Shown: positions 10,407 through 23,228 of the stretch, piece by piece
Numbering within the stretch: the stretch's first letter is position 1
How the letters are laid out: each line of letters opens with the position of its first letter
From: Temnothorax longispinosus
Lineage: Eukaryota > Arthropoda > Insecta > Hymenoptera > Formicidae
DNA: 64,000 nt
Direction: 5' to 3'
NCBI RefSeq assembly: GCF_030848805.1
Contig: NC_092368.1
Span: forward strand, 16,237,341-16,301,340
Translations under genes and position numbers: made by a program
The notes under the pieces: model-generated
What the model was told of the DNA's origin: nothing
The model's database searches: none
The model's input: the letters and a program-made list of their open reading frames with translations, nothing else

Positions 10407-12718
10407 ATGGCCGATCGCGATAGCGCGTCCGAGAGTGATTCGAGCTCAATCGACGGCGGGCCGATCATGATGCCGCCGTCGCCGGTCACGCGCGAGCAGC
10501 TGCAGAAGCGCATCGAGTCCCTGCAGCAGCACAACCGCGTGCTCAAGGTCGAGCTCGAGACGTACAAGCTGCGAGTGAAGGCCCTGCAGGAGGAGAACCG
10601 CAGCCTGCGTCAGGCATCTGTCATCATTGTGAGAGTCGATTCCCTGTTTCTCAGTTTTTTTTTTATTGCAATCAGTATCAAATATTACATTCTACAATCC
10701 ATGAGATGAGTTTAGTTATAAACGTTAATTGAAACACCAGTTGTTTTCTATTTTACATTTGTCCTTTCTATATTTGTTGAAAGTGAGAGCAGGTATCTTT
10801 TATGTTTGATTGTGAGACTCGCGTTCTCTATATTTGCAGCAAGCTAAAGCCGAGCAGGAAGAGGAATTCATAAGCAACACTCTACTGAAGAAGATTCAGG
10901 CTTTGAAGAAGGAGAAAGAAACTCTGGCTCACCACTACGAACAGGAGGAGGAATGTCTTACTAACGACTTGTCAAGAAAACTGAACCAGCTGCGGCAAGA
11001 GAAATGCAAGCTCGAGCAGACATTAGAGCAGGAACAGGAGTGCTTGGTGAATAAGCTGATGAGAAAGATCGAGAAGCTGGAAGCGGAGACGTTGGCCAAG
11101 CAGAGCAATTTGGAGCAGCTGCGACGTGAGAAGGTTGAGTTAGAGAACACTCTGGAGCAGGAACAGGAGGCGTTGGTGAACAAGCTGTGGAAACGAATGG
11201 ATAAGCTCGAGGCCGAGAAAAGGATACTGCAGATCAAGTTGGATCAGCCTGTCTCGGACCCTACTTCACCCAGGGAGATCAACAATGGCGACACCGCCAC
11301 GAACCTGAGCACGCACATTCAGACTCTGAGAAGCGAGGTCGCCAGATTAAAGCATACCTTGCTCATTTCACAGCAAGAACGTAAGGACGTCATCTTAGTT
11401 ATCTTAGTTTCTAATCTGTACTGGACACGTATTATGGAATTTTTTGGAATGGATTCCAAATCGGAATTATTACGTTTTCCCCAGAAAACACAATAGAGAT
11501 CTAGGAAATAACTAAACAATTCCGATTGGAATCTGTTCCGAAAAGTTCCATAATATGTGCTCTGAAAAGTTCATCAAATTCAGTCTCCTAAACTCGGTCG
11601 TTTTTAGATACGGAAAAAATGAAGCGATACGTTAACGAGGAAAAGCAAATACGCGAGGAGAATCTGAGATTGCAGAGAAAGCTGCAGCTGGAGGTGGAGC
11701 GTCGCGAGGCTTTGTGTAGACACCTTTCGGAGTCTGAGTCCAGGTAGGTTAAGTTTTGCTAATTATTTGTATAATATCTTGAAATGTATCCCTTTTTATT
11801 CCGTCAAATTTCATAATAATGGCATAACTGAATCTTATAGTTAGAATTGAAAGATATTTATTATTCCTAATCTCACAGACATGATTTTCGCAGCTTGGAG
11901 ATGGAAGAGGAACGGCACTACAACGAAATCGTGATGTCTGGGGGAAACATAAGGACCCGTACGGTATCCAGTCCTGTGCCCTACAATCCTTCGCCTAGTT
12001 CCTCAAGGCCACTAAGTCCTGGTAAGTTGACAAGAGCTGTATAGTCAAAATTTATGTGAATAAATGGAACGTCTAACGAATATATCAATATAAAAATTTA
12101 TAAGAATAGAATTGGCGTTTTCTCTCCAATGCATGTTTTATGTTTAGCGAATTTATGCGAGTGCATATTTTATCACTAGGTATTAACGTGCTAGGTTCGA
12201 CGTCTAGAGAAGGCTTCAGCACAAACCGATGCTACGCTTGTGGCCAGCCGAGTGCCCCTCTGTTTGCGAGCTCGTCGCCTCCTGGGGTAAATTATTATGT
12301 AGGAAATCATTGCTGGATACTAATTGATTATTTCATTAAATAAGTAGGTGGGACATAATCTCCCTTGTCATTATGTGTTAAAGAAAGATTTTTCCTTACC
12401 ATGAGACAATTTTACTTCAATTAGAATCTAGCATTGCTCAACGATTGTATCAATGATCGTGAGAAAACTCTTCTTGGCGTTTCTGAAGAATGATTGTTTT
12501 ATCATGTTTTTTTCTTTATTTGTGTTTGCAAATGTTTGCTGAAACAGGGACATATTGTGGCATCATCTAGCAGACGCACCTCGGATCGTTTTGTTAAGCC
12601 GGCGATTCCCCCCACTATCGTGAGTGCCGGCGGGCCGCCGACCATCGCTCTCAATCCTACGCCGAATCCCGTCGCTGCGCCCCATCCAGGATCACCGATG
12701 GACATCGCGAAAACATAA
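10407..12718 (+). CDS. CCDC6: Coiled-coil domain-containing protein 6 (CCDC6), six exons
   Basis: Ubiquitous coiled-coil phosphoprotein; the human gene is known as a RET fusion partner and links to ATM-dependent checkpoint control. Coding exons: 10407-10628, 10840-11380, 11608-11743, 11894-12021, 12180-12286, 12548-12718, giving about 434 aa (human about 475). The N-terminus MADRDSASESDSSS, then LKVELETYKLRVKALQEENR, AEQEEEFISNTL, LEQLRREKVELENTLEQEQ, WKRMDKLEAEKRIL, SESESSLEME and RTVSSPVPYNPSPSSSRP follow the human protein in order. Residues of about 20-310 are one long coiled coil with an internal repeat of the type LEQEQExLVNKL occurring three times. The tail is proline-rich. All six exon phases join cleanly. 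Intron 2 carries a foldback element at 11423-11562. The final 56 residues are weakly conserved, so alternative 3' exons are possible. Confidence 0.93.
11423..11562. mobile_element. Foldback repeat, family B copy 1, in CCDC6 intron 2
   Basis: Arms GGACACGTATTATGGAA (left) and GAGCACATATTATGGAA (right, reverse complement) surround inner arms containing GGAATGGATTCC and CGGAATT. A second copy in the opposite orientation lies at 25434-25571; both carry the block TTTAGTTATTTCCTAG or its complement. Confidence 0.75.
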
Positions 12719-13262
12719 GTCGCCAAGTTGAAGAGAGGGCTCTCCATAGAAACCCCTTTTATATAATCGCGCGCAAGGTACTTCTCTAAACGGTGCGTTC
12801 CAGCTAAGAGATATGCGGGAAACCCGTACTGGGGTTCGAGACACCATTGTCGGCGCTTTTTCTTCTCGGATGTTTCCGTTTGTTAACTACTTCAGCTCTA
12901 ATGTATAACACACGGGCTACGGCTAAGAGAAAGAAAGGGAGATAGAAAGAAAGAAAGAGAGAGGGACGTGATTATTTCAATCTGAAAATGGGCAGATATA
13001 GAGTTAAACAACGCAATCGCGAAAGCGTCTCGCCTCTTGGTCGCGGAGTGATCCTTTTCGATACCTCGCTCCTTCGATGACTCCTCTCTTATGATGCCTG
13101 AAATATCATTCAGACCGTGCTCTTTGTCGTACTATGTAATTAATATCGTTTGAGTGTTCTACATAAGAAAATGGAAAAAAAAAAAAACATTGACATGTTG
13201 CTTCCATGTTCCAAGTAACCATAGTATAAATATTGAACGCGAACGCTGAACAGACATTTAGA

Positions 13263-13335
13263 CCGGTATTCATAATCCATCTTAAGATTGTACTTAAGAT
13301 GGTCTTAAATATAAGAACCGATTATGAATACACGG
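13263..13335. repeat. Dispersed foldback repeat, family C copy 1
   Basis: Ends CCGGTATTCATAATC and GATTATGAATACACGG are inverted repeats around ATCTTAAG/CTTAAGAT motifs. Diverged relatives lie at 23104-23308 and 49803-49956, each with TATAGTC/GACTA-type ends and the block AAGATGGTTTTAAATATAAG or a variant. Confidence 0.65.
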
Positions 13336-13806
13336 TCTTACACGGCATATTTGCGATATTACTGTAATCTTACTGTGCGTTTAAGAACATAAACGAAAGT
13401 AACTAGGGTGTAGTGTCGCGGTGTTCACACGATTTAACAGGTATTGCATTTGTTTAGCTTTGAGCCTGAGTAATCACTTAGCGCACGCAGTACTGGTAGA
13501 GGCGAAAGAATAACTCTAGAGGAAAGATTTTGTTAGTTCCTTCGGATGGGAGTTGTCTGATCTGAAAAGAAATACGAAATTAGGTAGAGTCAGACTCCGG
13601 GGAGATTTCAGCGATCGCGGAAACTTCGGTATCTAAGAAAGTTGGAATTTGATAATTGTAAATCTGTGACAATTCAAGGCCCTAAAGTTCCAAGTATTCA
13701 ACAGTCCAACGATCTGAGAATCTAAACTTGCGGATCTAAATAGAGTGTACACTCTAAACGCTTAAGTATAACTAAGTGTCTATAAGTATAATACAAATAC
13801 ATATAC

Positions 13807-13810
<4 letters not shown>

Positions 13811-13862
<52 letters not shown>
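13811..13862. repeat. (TA)n microsatellite
   Basis: About 26 uninterrupted TA dinucleotides in the CCDC6 3' flank. Confidence 0.9.
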
Positions 13863-13866
<4 letters not shown>

Positions 13867-16063
13867 GCAGGGATTTCGTGTAATTTTTTTTTTTTCCCCA
13901 AGTCACTAGAGAATCCACAAAAAAGAACAAGGATATTGTGAAGTGAAGAAAAATTATTAATATAAATATAAATATAAATTTATATTTACTTATATTTATA
14001 AATGTAATTTATGATATATTTATAAATATAAATTAATAAAAATTTTAACTTAGATATCACTGATAAAGCCCAAGATTTTGTAAAATTACTGAAATCTCGT
14101 AAGATTGTGTAATTTTTATTCATTCCACGTTGTCCCGGTTTTTTGTAATTCTCTATTTTTGCAAAAAAAAACGAATACACAAAATTCTTGCGACATATAG
14201 ATACATAATACTAAATATTTTTGTTTAATGATCAATGTAAACCTACAAAATTGTATGTTGTTCACACAATATTTTTAGGATCTTATTCGTAAAATTCATG
14301 TAAAAAGCATCTAAAGAATTTTCGTGTTTTTAAATTCGTTAGTCCTTAAGCTCGGATGTCTCGGGAGTTTTCTGCTCTTAGAATCTTTGGATTTTGAAAT
14401 CTTGGATTGCCGTACATGTAAGAAACACATCGCCTCAAGAACTTATGTCCCTTAATTATAAATCCCTTAGTCTTAGAATATTTTGCAGAAAAGTTGGATT
14501 ATGGGAATTTTGATACACTGGAGCCGGAAAGCCTATTAAGATCTCGTAGTATCGAGCGCTGCGCATAAGAGACAGATCTTGCATTCAAGAGTTTATTTCC
14601 TAATAAATTGTTTTTTTTATACCAACGATGCACGTTTGCGTTAATCCGTTAATCTGTTACGTTACATCGGAGAGTTTGGCGTCTTTGTTCTACGAGGACG
14701 TTCCGGTAAATTGAACTTCTCAAATTTCGGAAGCTCGAAATCTTATTTCTAAAACTTCAATATCTTTAGTTGTAAAATTTAGAACTTTAACGCCTTCTTT
14801 TTTTTTCTTTAAGGCCTCGAGATATCTTTCGACGCCTACTTGCGAAGTTTCGAGGAAATCTCTTCGTTTCAGGCTTACGGAATCTGGAAGGCTTGGATCT
14901 TGAGATTTTGAAAAATTGTAGAGGTCAATACCGAAGGATCGTCTGGTTTTTTTTGTTTGAAGATTCTTGATGTACGCTGGTTACCATGAATTATGATGCG
15001 AGAAGCGAAGGAAACGTGAGAGAAACGTACGAGATCGACCGTCGCTTGTTACAAGATTCATTTCAAGTCCATATCCATGCGCGGGTGATTCCCTCGCGCA
15101 CTTCTTTTTCCTCCGATCTCGTAATGCAAGGTGACTGTCGCTACATGCCCTGAGAACCCTTGTTTATAACAGGTGTATTATACATTAAACGATATGCGAG
15201 AATCAGGTGAAAGCGTTGTTTATTATGTTGTATCGAACGGTGTTTATACATATAAAATACACGTGTGTGTATACGTATCGCTCGATATATATATACATAA
15301 GTGGTCGTATATGGTATAGAATTTTATGATAACGTAAAAGATTCTTATTGAATAATTGTAATTACGCAGATATGCTTCACGGCTATATAGTATGTATTTT
15401 ACTCAAGCTTTTATGAAATACAGTCACGTTTTTGCTATTAAACATTGTCTACTCCTTTGCGCAAGCCTTTAATTGTGAAACGCGTAATTGCGTGTGATCA
15501 ATATATTTATAAGAATAATTGAATTTGCGCGCGCCGCTCGGTGATACCGTCGGTAATGCAGAAATCTGACGTATCGCCGAGTCGGGGATTCGTGTCTCGA
15601 CTAAAGAATCCAGGTCGAGACCTGCGTTATCGACCACATCGCTGATTAGCGCGGAAACGAACCTATTTTTGGATGCGTCTCATTGGTGGCATTGGTGCAC
15701 GTGCTAAAGATCAAGCCGATCAAGCGGTTTCACAATGTGTCAAAAAATGTCTCCCGTCGATCGTTACATTCGTTACGCCTTTTAAAACGCCGAGGACGCT
15801 TTATCACCCACGTTGGAAAATGCCGTAAGTGATATATCTCTCAAGTTTCTCTTGATTTTCCCAAAATGGTGGCTTATCAGCGCCTCGCAAATTTTTCATC
15901 TTGTCAATAAGTATTAATCATTATTTGCAGAATGTAAATAAAATTCGTTCCGTTTCCCGTTGCGTCAACATCGTTGATTTCTCCGCTGCTCGTTCGCACG
16001 CGATTGGAGCGGGTCTATGAGGCGGATCTGTCGTGTCGGTCGTAGCAATCACGTCGCATCGCA

Positions 16064-19000
16064 ATGAATTCACGCAGAGGGAAGAACGAGGAGGTATTGG
16101 CGGAGGTTCTAGACTTGTTCCTCCTGCCGGATTACAACGTCGTCTCGACAACCTATTTAGATCATTTGCTCACCCACATTGCGGAGAACACGAAAGAATG
16201 TAAGGAAAGGACGCTCGGCTTTCTCACCTAGTCGCTCCGATTACATCTACTTTGCTAACGGTTACGTCTACTTTGCTTCCTGGATCTCACAGGTGCCACG
16301 GTCGATTACGAGTACTGCGAGGTCTTTCAAAAATGGATACCGAAGGCTTTAGCGATATGGGAGTCGGGACAGAAGGCTTCGCAACCTGTAATCACGTTTA
16401 CGCTGAAACTGGTAGGGATTATCTCGCGGCACGAACTGCGTTATCACTACTGGCAATGTCAGGACGTATACAACCGACTCTACAAAGTCCTGCAATTGCA
16501 CCGAGAAGATTTGCCGGCGTCCATTAAAATGGCATATACCACAATGTTGTCGAACTTGATCGTTCATCGAAGCGGCAGACAGTGGGTAATACAGTTTGGT
16601 AAGACAAAACTATAATATTAATGCTTAGTGTCTATTTAGAATTGTGTTATAGAAAGCAAAAGAATAAAAGCGTTACTTTTCGGAACATTTATATTTTTGC
16701 GAATCATAATATACATGTAAATAAATGTATAATAATTTTGAAGCTTATTAAGATTTATATGTTAAGAATTTACAAATAATATAGCTACCAAATTACTACT
16801 CTCTTCCTAAACGCGATAGGTGTATGGAAGGACGTTGTGAAATACGCACATTGGAATCAGACGATGTACGTTACGAGGGAGAGTCAGAAATTCTTGTGGA
16901 CCTTGCTGCTGCATGAACAAAAAAACACTGAGACGTGCAAAGAGATCATTCTGACAGTCGCTGCTCCCCTGATGAGCAATATTCTGAATGTACAAATGCA
17001 CCAGGCCCTGGAGGAGACGTATCTGGAGCAGAACAAACTGTTGTGCTCTACGTTGGACTTATTGACCAGCATCATGGAGAACACTCTGTTTGCGAGTTTG
17101 GACAACAGCATTCCTGAGTTGATCGAGAGACTCGTAGACCTCGAGATGCGGGTGAAGGCGTTGTTCGAGGCCTGTATCAGCACTAGATTTCTTCAACATG
17201 TGCACAAGCTGCTGCTATTGTCACTGTTTTTGAAGCTGAAGCAAGGAATTAAGGAGAACACCACAATGATCGACATTGACGCATGGCACAAGTTCTGCTA
17301 TGGTCTGTGCTACATTTCTATGATGTTGTTGTCGAAGAAGGACATTATAGAGCTGGTGAAGAACAACAAGTTCTCTATGACATACTGGAAAAAGTTGCTT
17401 ACATTGCGTGAATTTGTTCTGCCGGAGGAGCACAAGTTTGAGCACCAAGCCATCGCATTAATGGTAAGTCAGTCACAGCTCGTGCATTTAATATGCATGT
17501 GTAGTTGGATACTAATATTAAAAGCAAACTGATTTTAATTCATTGACAGATAATACCACTGTGCGTCTGTATAAAGAAGAATCATTTGAATCACGATCTC
17601 TTCGATATGTTTGTTAGTAAAATTTTCGACGTAACGTGTACCACTGTACAAAGATTAGCTTACAGCATGAGAGACATTATACGGAAGGGGGATCTTCCAA
17701 TGGAGCAGATTTGTAAAGTTTCTATCGATATACTCCTTGAAATATCAGACATAATGGATAGAGTGAGTATATACGATTTATTAAATTAAATTAAATCTTG
17801 ATTAACTTTTGTAATTGTAATTGTACTTTTTTATCAGGATGTAGCTGTGATTGCTTTCCAAGCCTTATGCCACGTCTTGAAAAGTTACATGCCGGACATG
17901 TGCGGGCAAGCGAGGAATTGCACGTCATCAGACATAAACAGCACCTCTCCTTCGGAGAATCCGCGAAAGTTTCTATATAAATCGATATTGGACGGTGATC
18001 CTATAGTCAACTATCCTATTCTACTGGCGTCGCTGCTCGATGGCTTGGCTGTCATGACAGAAAAATTCAAACTGAAATGGCAGGAATGCGTGGAAACGAT
18101 ATGTGTGTTATCCCTCGCACAGGAGATTCTCAATCATCCTGGGATACTACCGACGGTAAAAGATTGATTGCTGAAATCAGAGTAATGAATTAATTGTTTG
18201 CGTGAGAAAAATTCAGTCGTAATAGTTGTTACTTGGAAAAGAAACTGGAAAACGATGATGAATTTTGATTTCTATTTAGATCTGTGTGAAGGCATTGAAA
18301 CTGTGCAAACTCGCCATCCATAACTTTATGCCGCCTAATTTGGCGCTACTCGTGGATTCGGACAGCCATATGAACGAGATCGGACCTACGCTCTTCAAAA
18401 GATTGCATGACCCCAATTGGGAAGTGAGAGATAGTGTTCTCGAGGTTCTCAACACCATCGCGACTATTTCTGAATACAGTAAGCGAATCAGAGTATTGAT
18501 ATAGATAGCCTCTTCAAGTTTCACAATTATTTGTTTCGACTAATACAGCTAAAACAACATACATACATAACAACATACATAATTAACGTATAATAAAATA
18601 TATAAAAATACGCAAATTTTCGCAGAATATCCGGCATTCCAAGACTTTCTGTTGATTAACGAGTTTCCGAAAGTGGCAGTCGATATCATTAAAACAGATG
18701 ATGAGAGCTACGTGCGAGCGTCAGCGTTAACATTCGTCGCGACTATGATACGCATCAACAAGCTATGGGAGCAGCAACTGTCGCAAGTAAATTTATCCGT
18801 ACGTATAATTATTACTTTTTCCTTACTCGCTTTTCGAATATGGTTGAAGAAGATGAGTTATATGAGTTAACCGATTTTTATAGGAAACGGCGATTGATCT
18901 ACTCAGGAACGAAAGCGAGGCAATAGTCAGGAGAGAGGCTGTGACTCTAATCAAGGAGTTATATGTTCATCAGAACTGGTCGTACGTAGGGTTTATAAAT

Positions 19001-19991
19001 CTGTAATACTTGATATACATTGTAGAATAGTTAATGTCATGCAATTTGCAGGAAAGAGGTCATCAATTCGATGTTGCGAGCAATGTGTATAGCGGCCGTG
19101 TTTGATCTGCACTGGGAAGTGAAGACAAACGCATTATCTTTCTGGGACCACTTCGTCAAATCACACTTGACTGATCAGGGAATGCTTGACAACTGCTTCC
19201 CAAACGTGACGTTTTCCAAGGAGCATAGGAAGATCGTGGCATTGAACGAAACCGAGATTAAGCGGAGGCTTAATAAGGCACTGGATGAACTAGCGAGACA
19301 AAGTTGCCTAGGTGTAAGTAATTAGTTAGAATTCTGATGTTGGGCACGAGCTTTACATTCTTAAATCTATCAGTCCATAAGCAATTAAATGAATAAATGA
19401 ATAAATATAATTCATAAATTATTAATAAGTAAATATTGATAGCTTGAGTGATTTTTTCCCTTAAACTTTTAGGTGCTTCTGGTTACTCTAAAAGATGATA
19501 GCGACTTTGAGGTGTGCAAAGTGTCTGCCGCGATAATCGGCAAATTGAAAACCTGCCTGCTCAAGTACAAGTTAGACGAACCGTCGTCACCGGTGGAAAA
19601 CCACTCCGTAATAGATACCGTCTATGTTAAAGAAACACCGTCCATTCTCTCATCTATCTACGATGAGAAAATGCAAAATGTCTCAAACATTATTGAGGAA
19701 ATCGTGGATACAAACGATGCCAATCTGCTCGCAACCATTTACAAGAACTCCATGAACATGGACACCGAGATGGTAAAAGAGGAGGAGAAAGAAGAGAAGA
19801 AGACACTGCGTTACATCTCGTCGGTAACGCGCCAAGATTTCCTCCACGCGATCTTCAACTGGGACATCGACGCTTACATCGAGGAGAAGAATCGCTGGCT
19901 GAAAACGTATACCAGTAGTTTTGAGTCGATTCTAGACGACATACTGACGATGTACAAGCAGAATGACGTCAATTCGATGGACTGCTACTAA
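16064..19991 (+). CDS. BRAT1: BRCA1-associated ATM activator 1 (BRAT1), ten exons
   Basis: An alpha-helical HEAT/armadillo-type protein that in mammals binds ATM and BRCA1 and chaperones the Integrator endonuclease INTS11. Coding exons: 16064-16199, 16293-16598, 16820-17463, 17550-17762, 17838-18155, 18280-18478, 18626-18786, 18884-18981, 19052-19313, 19473-19991, about 951 aa (human 821). An in-frame stop at 16043 precedes the start. The N-terminal half is divergent. The diagnostic part is C-terminal: HDPNWEVRDSVLEVL matches human CHPCWEVRDSALEFL, DDESYVRASALTF matches DPESYVRASAVTA, and FDLHWEVKTNALSFW matches RDLDWEVRAQGLELA. The protein ends in Asp-Cys-Tyr exactly as human BRAT1 does. The donor of exon 7 is ambiguous: 18786 (GTAAAT) or 18798 (GTACGT), both in phase, changing the protein by four residues. 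Confidence 0.9.
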
Positions 19992-22022
19992 ATTTGTAGC
20001 AATGTTTCACGCGTGTCTTAACACATTAAAAGGTCGATCTAAAATTAGATGTTATAAAGACTAAACGACTGATCTTTTAAAGAAAGGCTAAATGGGTCTT
20101 TTTAAGAAAGGTTTATTATAAAAAAGATTTTATGTTCTTAAATGTACAGATATCAATTATCCTTTATAGTCTATAGTCATCCATTTCGTAAATTATTACA
20201 TCTATTTCCAAAACCCTAATTTTATCTGCGCAAAATATCGCTGGCCAATAATGTGTTAAGCAGCATATGGCATGTGTTCTCTTTTTACATTGGGAGATAT
20301 GTTGATTGTATAATTGTTACATATTGCATATATATGGAATGCAAGTTGATGTATATATTCGAATACGTCCCTGAGATGGTTAATCGAGTGTATAGGGGAT
20401 TTATTTTTAATTTCTATGAAGTAGTCCTTTAAACAGGCAAAAATTCTTACAAATTGAATATTCTGTTGTACTTTTTCTTATGTATATTTTTTAATCTGTT
20501 CTTTTATTCTAGTGTTTTTTCTTCCACATATATATTTCTCTTATTTCTTCTTTGAATAGCAAGCAAGAGGCTGTGTAACGCTCTTGTTCTTATTCTAAGT
20601 AAATTCTATTACACATAAAATGGCACATACTTAATGGCACTGACATTTTGTATATCGTTAATGTAAATAATAAAACAGGAAGCGAAAGAAAATTTACACG
20701 TACCTCAATGAATAAGTATGCGAACTTTACACATGAAAGTGACGTATACTGGACTTTTCCTCTCTTTTTTTCCCATTTTAATAGATATTTGTTTCTTTTT
20801 GGGAAAGTGTCAAATGGTTTCTTTTTATTTCTTCTACTACATGTTCGTTTTTCGAAGACATTACAATGTATTATTAAGTTATTTTAGATTTGTTTATGTT
20901 TTAGGTTTTTTTATTAGAATAACGTTTTTTCATTCAAAATTTCATATATATGAGGTGGCAGGACTGAAAACAAATAGATTTAAACAGGTGTTTTAAATTT
21001 ATCCAGATTTTTCCCGTCAGAACAAAAATGTTCTTAAAAATCGATCAATCGCATATGTCTAACAATATAAGTACAAACGTATAAAAACCGGACACAAAGC
21101 CGTAACAAGGTGTTTGTGTTAAGTTATTTAATAAACACGTTTTGTAAAAACATTTCAGCCCATATCTGGCCATCGTCAGTGTGATTGTAAAACTTTAAAT
21201 TAAACGCAATCAGCGCATGAAACGCAAAATATACAGATATCGAATTGTAGTCGGAATTCAATCAAAATCAAGAGTAAAATAGTTGAAAAGTTAAACCCTT
21301 TGGTGTTCGGTGTGGGATGTCATCGCTGATAAATCGGTGATCATGTAACCGGGTTTATCTCTTCAACTATTTTACTCTTTATTTTGATTAAATTCCGACT
21401 ACCGTGTTCGGCATCTGTATATTGCGTTCCATGCGCCGATTGCATTTTATTTAAAGTTTTGTTAATCACACTGAGCTTGGCCAGATATGGGCCGAAACGT
21501 TTGTAAATCAATTGTTTATTAAATAACTCAACTTTTTACGGCTTTGTGCCCGGTTTTTGTGTACGTTTGATTTTTAATTATTTGAGCTTTTCAAGATTAT
21601 AAATAAGTGCGCCAATATATGGCGTGTTTGCATCGGGCGCACTAATTGGTCAATTCCTCCGTATAAAATGATTCATGTATACATACGTGACTACGCGAAT
21701 TCATCTTGATAGCCCTTTTTCGAAGCTCATGCGCGCGAGCGACGGCGCGACGTCAGTGCGCGTGCGCGTGCGCGTGCCCTTTCAAATGCTATCGTCGGCG
21801 CACTCCCGGCGCAGCGCTTGATTCGAGCCGCTTGAGCGCTCGTCAGTAACGCGCGAACCTTTGCGCGGGAATGTAGCTGGTAAGAAGTATTAGTTCCGCG
21901 ATACGAAGGAGCACGAAAGAAAACGAAAGTAACTGCGATCTTGTATAATTAAACCGCTCGTGTATCGTCGCGAGATTTGACCGGGAATAAAAGGCGCGTC
22001 GCGTTTGTGTTGCCCCGCGACA
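19992..22022. other. BRAT1 3' flank and starvin upstream promoter region
   Basis: AT-rich to about 21600 with one long foldback element (21074-21569). From about 21720 the DNA becomes CpG-dense and contains an arthropod-type initiator TCAGTA at about 21843, a plausible start region for the upstream starvin transcript. No TATA box at a suitable distance was seen. No gene. Confidence 0.5.
21074..21569. mobile_element. Long foldback element, about 496 bp
   Basis: The two halves are diverged inverted repeats over almost their full length. Outer arms are CAAACGTATAAAAACCGG (left) and CAAACGTACACAAAAACCGG (right, reverse complement), followed by CACAAAGCCGTAA on both. Inner arms include TAAAATAGTTGAA and its complement. 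No coding sequence; target duplication unclear. Confidence 0.75.
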
Positions 22023-23158
22023 ATGTCGTTCTACTTTCGCGACTCGCCGAGATTCGCGGACCGGGTGCGTGACATGTCCGACGACGAGCTGCTACGGGAG
22101 ATGAAGCAGCGATTCAACGAGGACAGCGGGGACGCGTTCTTCGAGTCCGGTAGACCCACCAGGGGCGACACTTTCGACCGGCCCTTTCCGCGTTTGCCGA
22201 GAGTGAGTATTATACTGGTATATTGTTCGTTCGCCGTCATTCGCGCGCCCTTCTCTTCCTCGCGCTATAGTGTGCTTGGAATTCACGATCGTGTCCACGA
22301 TATGCCGCGGCGTGCTTTTTGTCATCGACCTTTATTTTCCCTCTGCCTCATATCCCTCTCATCCTGATCGATCGATCATATCGAAAGGGAAAAAATCTTT
22401 GCACCGTTTAACATCCGTTCTCGCACTGTTTGCCACCAAATATCTCCAACATGCAACGTTTGTATTCGCTCTAAATCTCATAGAGTGGTTTCGTCATCAC
22501 TAATATATTAGATGATTATTGTGATATGGTCACTCCAAAAAAGAGGGTTGTTACTCTACTTTGAGTAAATGAGGGCACTCATCTCAAAAGAGGAAATTCT
22601 GAGTTAAAGTAGTGAATTTTTCACTCAAATTTTTACAGTGGCTACTCTATCGGAGTGATACGATCTTACTCCAAAGCTGTAGTGAATAACGATTAACTAA
22701 AGATCAACTGCATGATAAATGCTCTAACAGAGTGGTTTTCCACTCAAAATTGTAGAGTGACATAATTCGCTCCTATGGACGCACTGATCTACTGCACTCG
22801 AAAAGAGTGCCCTTTTCATTCAAAAATGGAGTGCTCCAACTGGATTTCACTCCAGCTTGTACAGCGCAATTTTATTCTTTTTTAAAGTGGCGAATTCCTT
22901 GAAGTGCACAGGCTCAATTTTCAAATTTTCGTTACACTTGCATTTTACTCGTTTTGAGCGTATTTCACTCTTCGATTTTTAGAGAGTTTTTATAATTCGC
23001 GAGATAAAAGTAAAATCACAAACGTTTTAATTACTTTCGTCCCGCAAGGTGAGATAATATAAGCATTGATGTATGTACAAACTTCAGTATTGAAAAAAAA
23101 GTTAGTATTCATAGTCAGATCCTCTATTCAAGATGTGTCTTAAGTTCATCTTTGGATG

Positions 23159-23228
<70 letters not shown>

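Larger units (their letters stand above)
12719..16063. other. CCDC6 3' flank and BRAT1 5' flank, 3.3 kb
   Basis: The first part is probably CCDC6 3' UTR. Apart from a short dispersed repeat at 13263-13335 and a (TA)n microsatellite at about 13811-13862, I find no gene. A CpG-richer stretch at about 15940-16060 probably holds the BRAT1 promoter. Confidence 0.5.
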
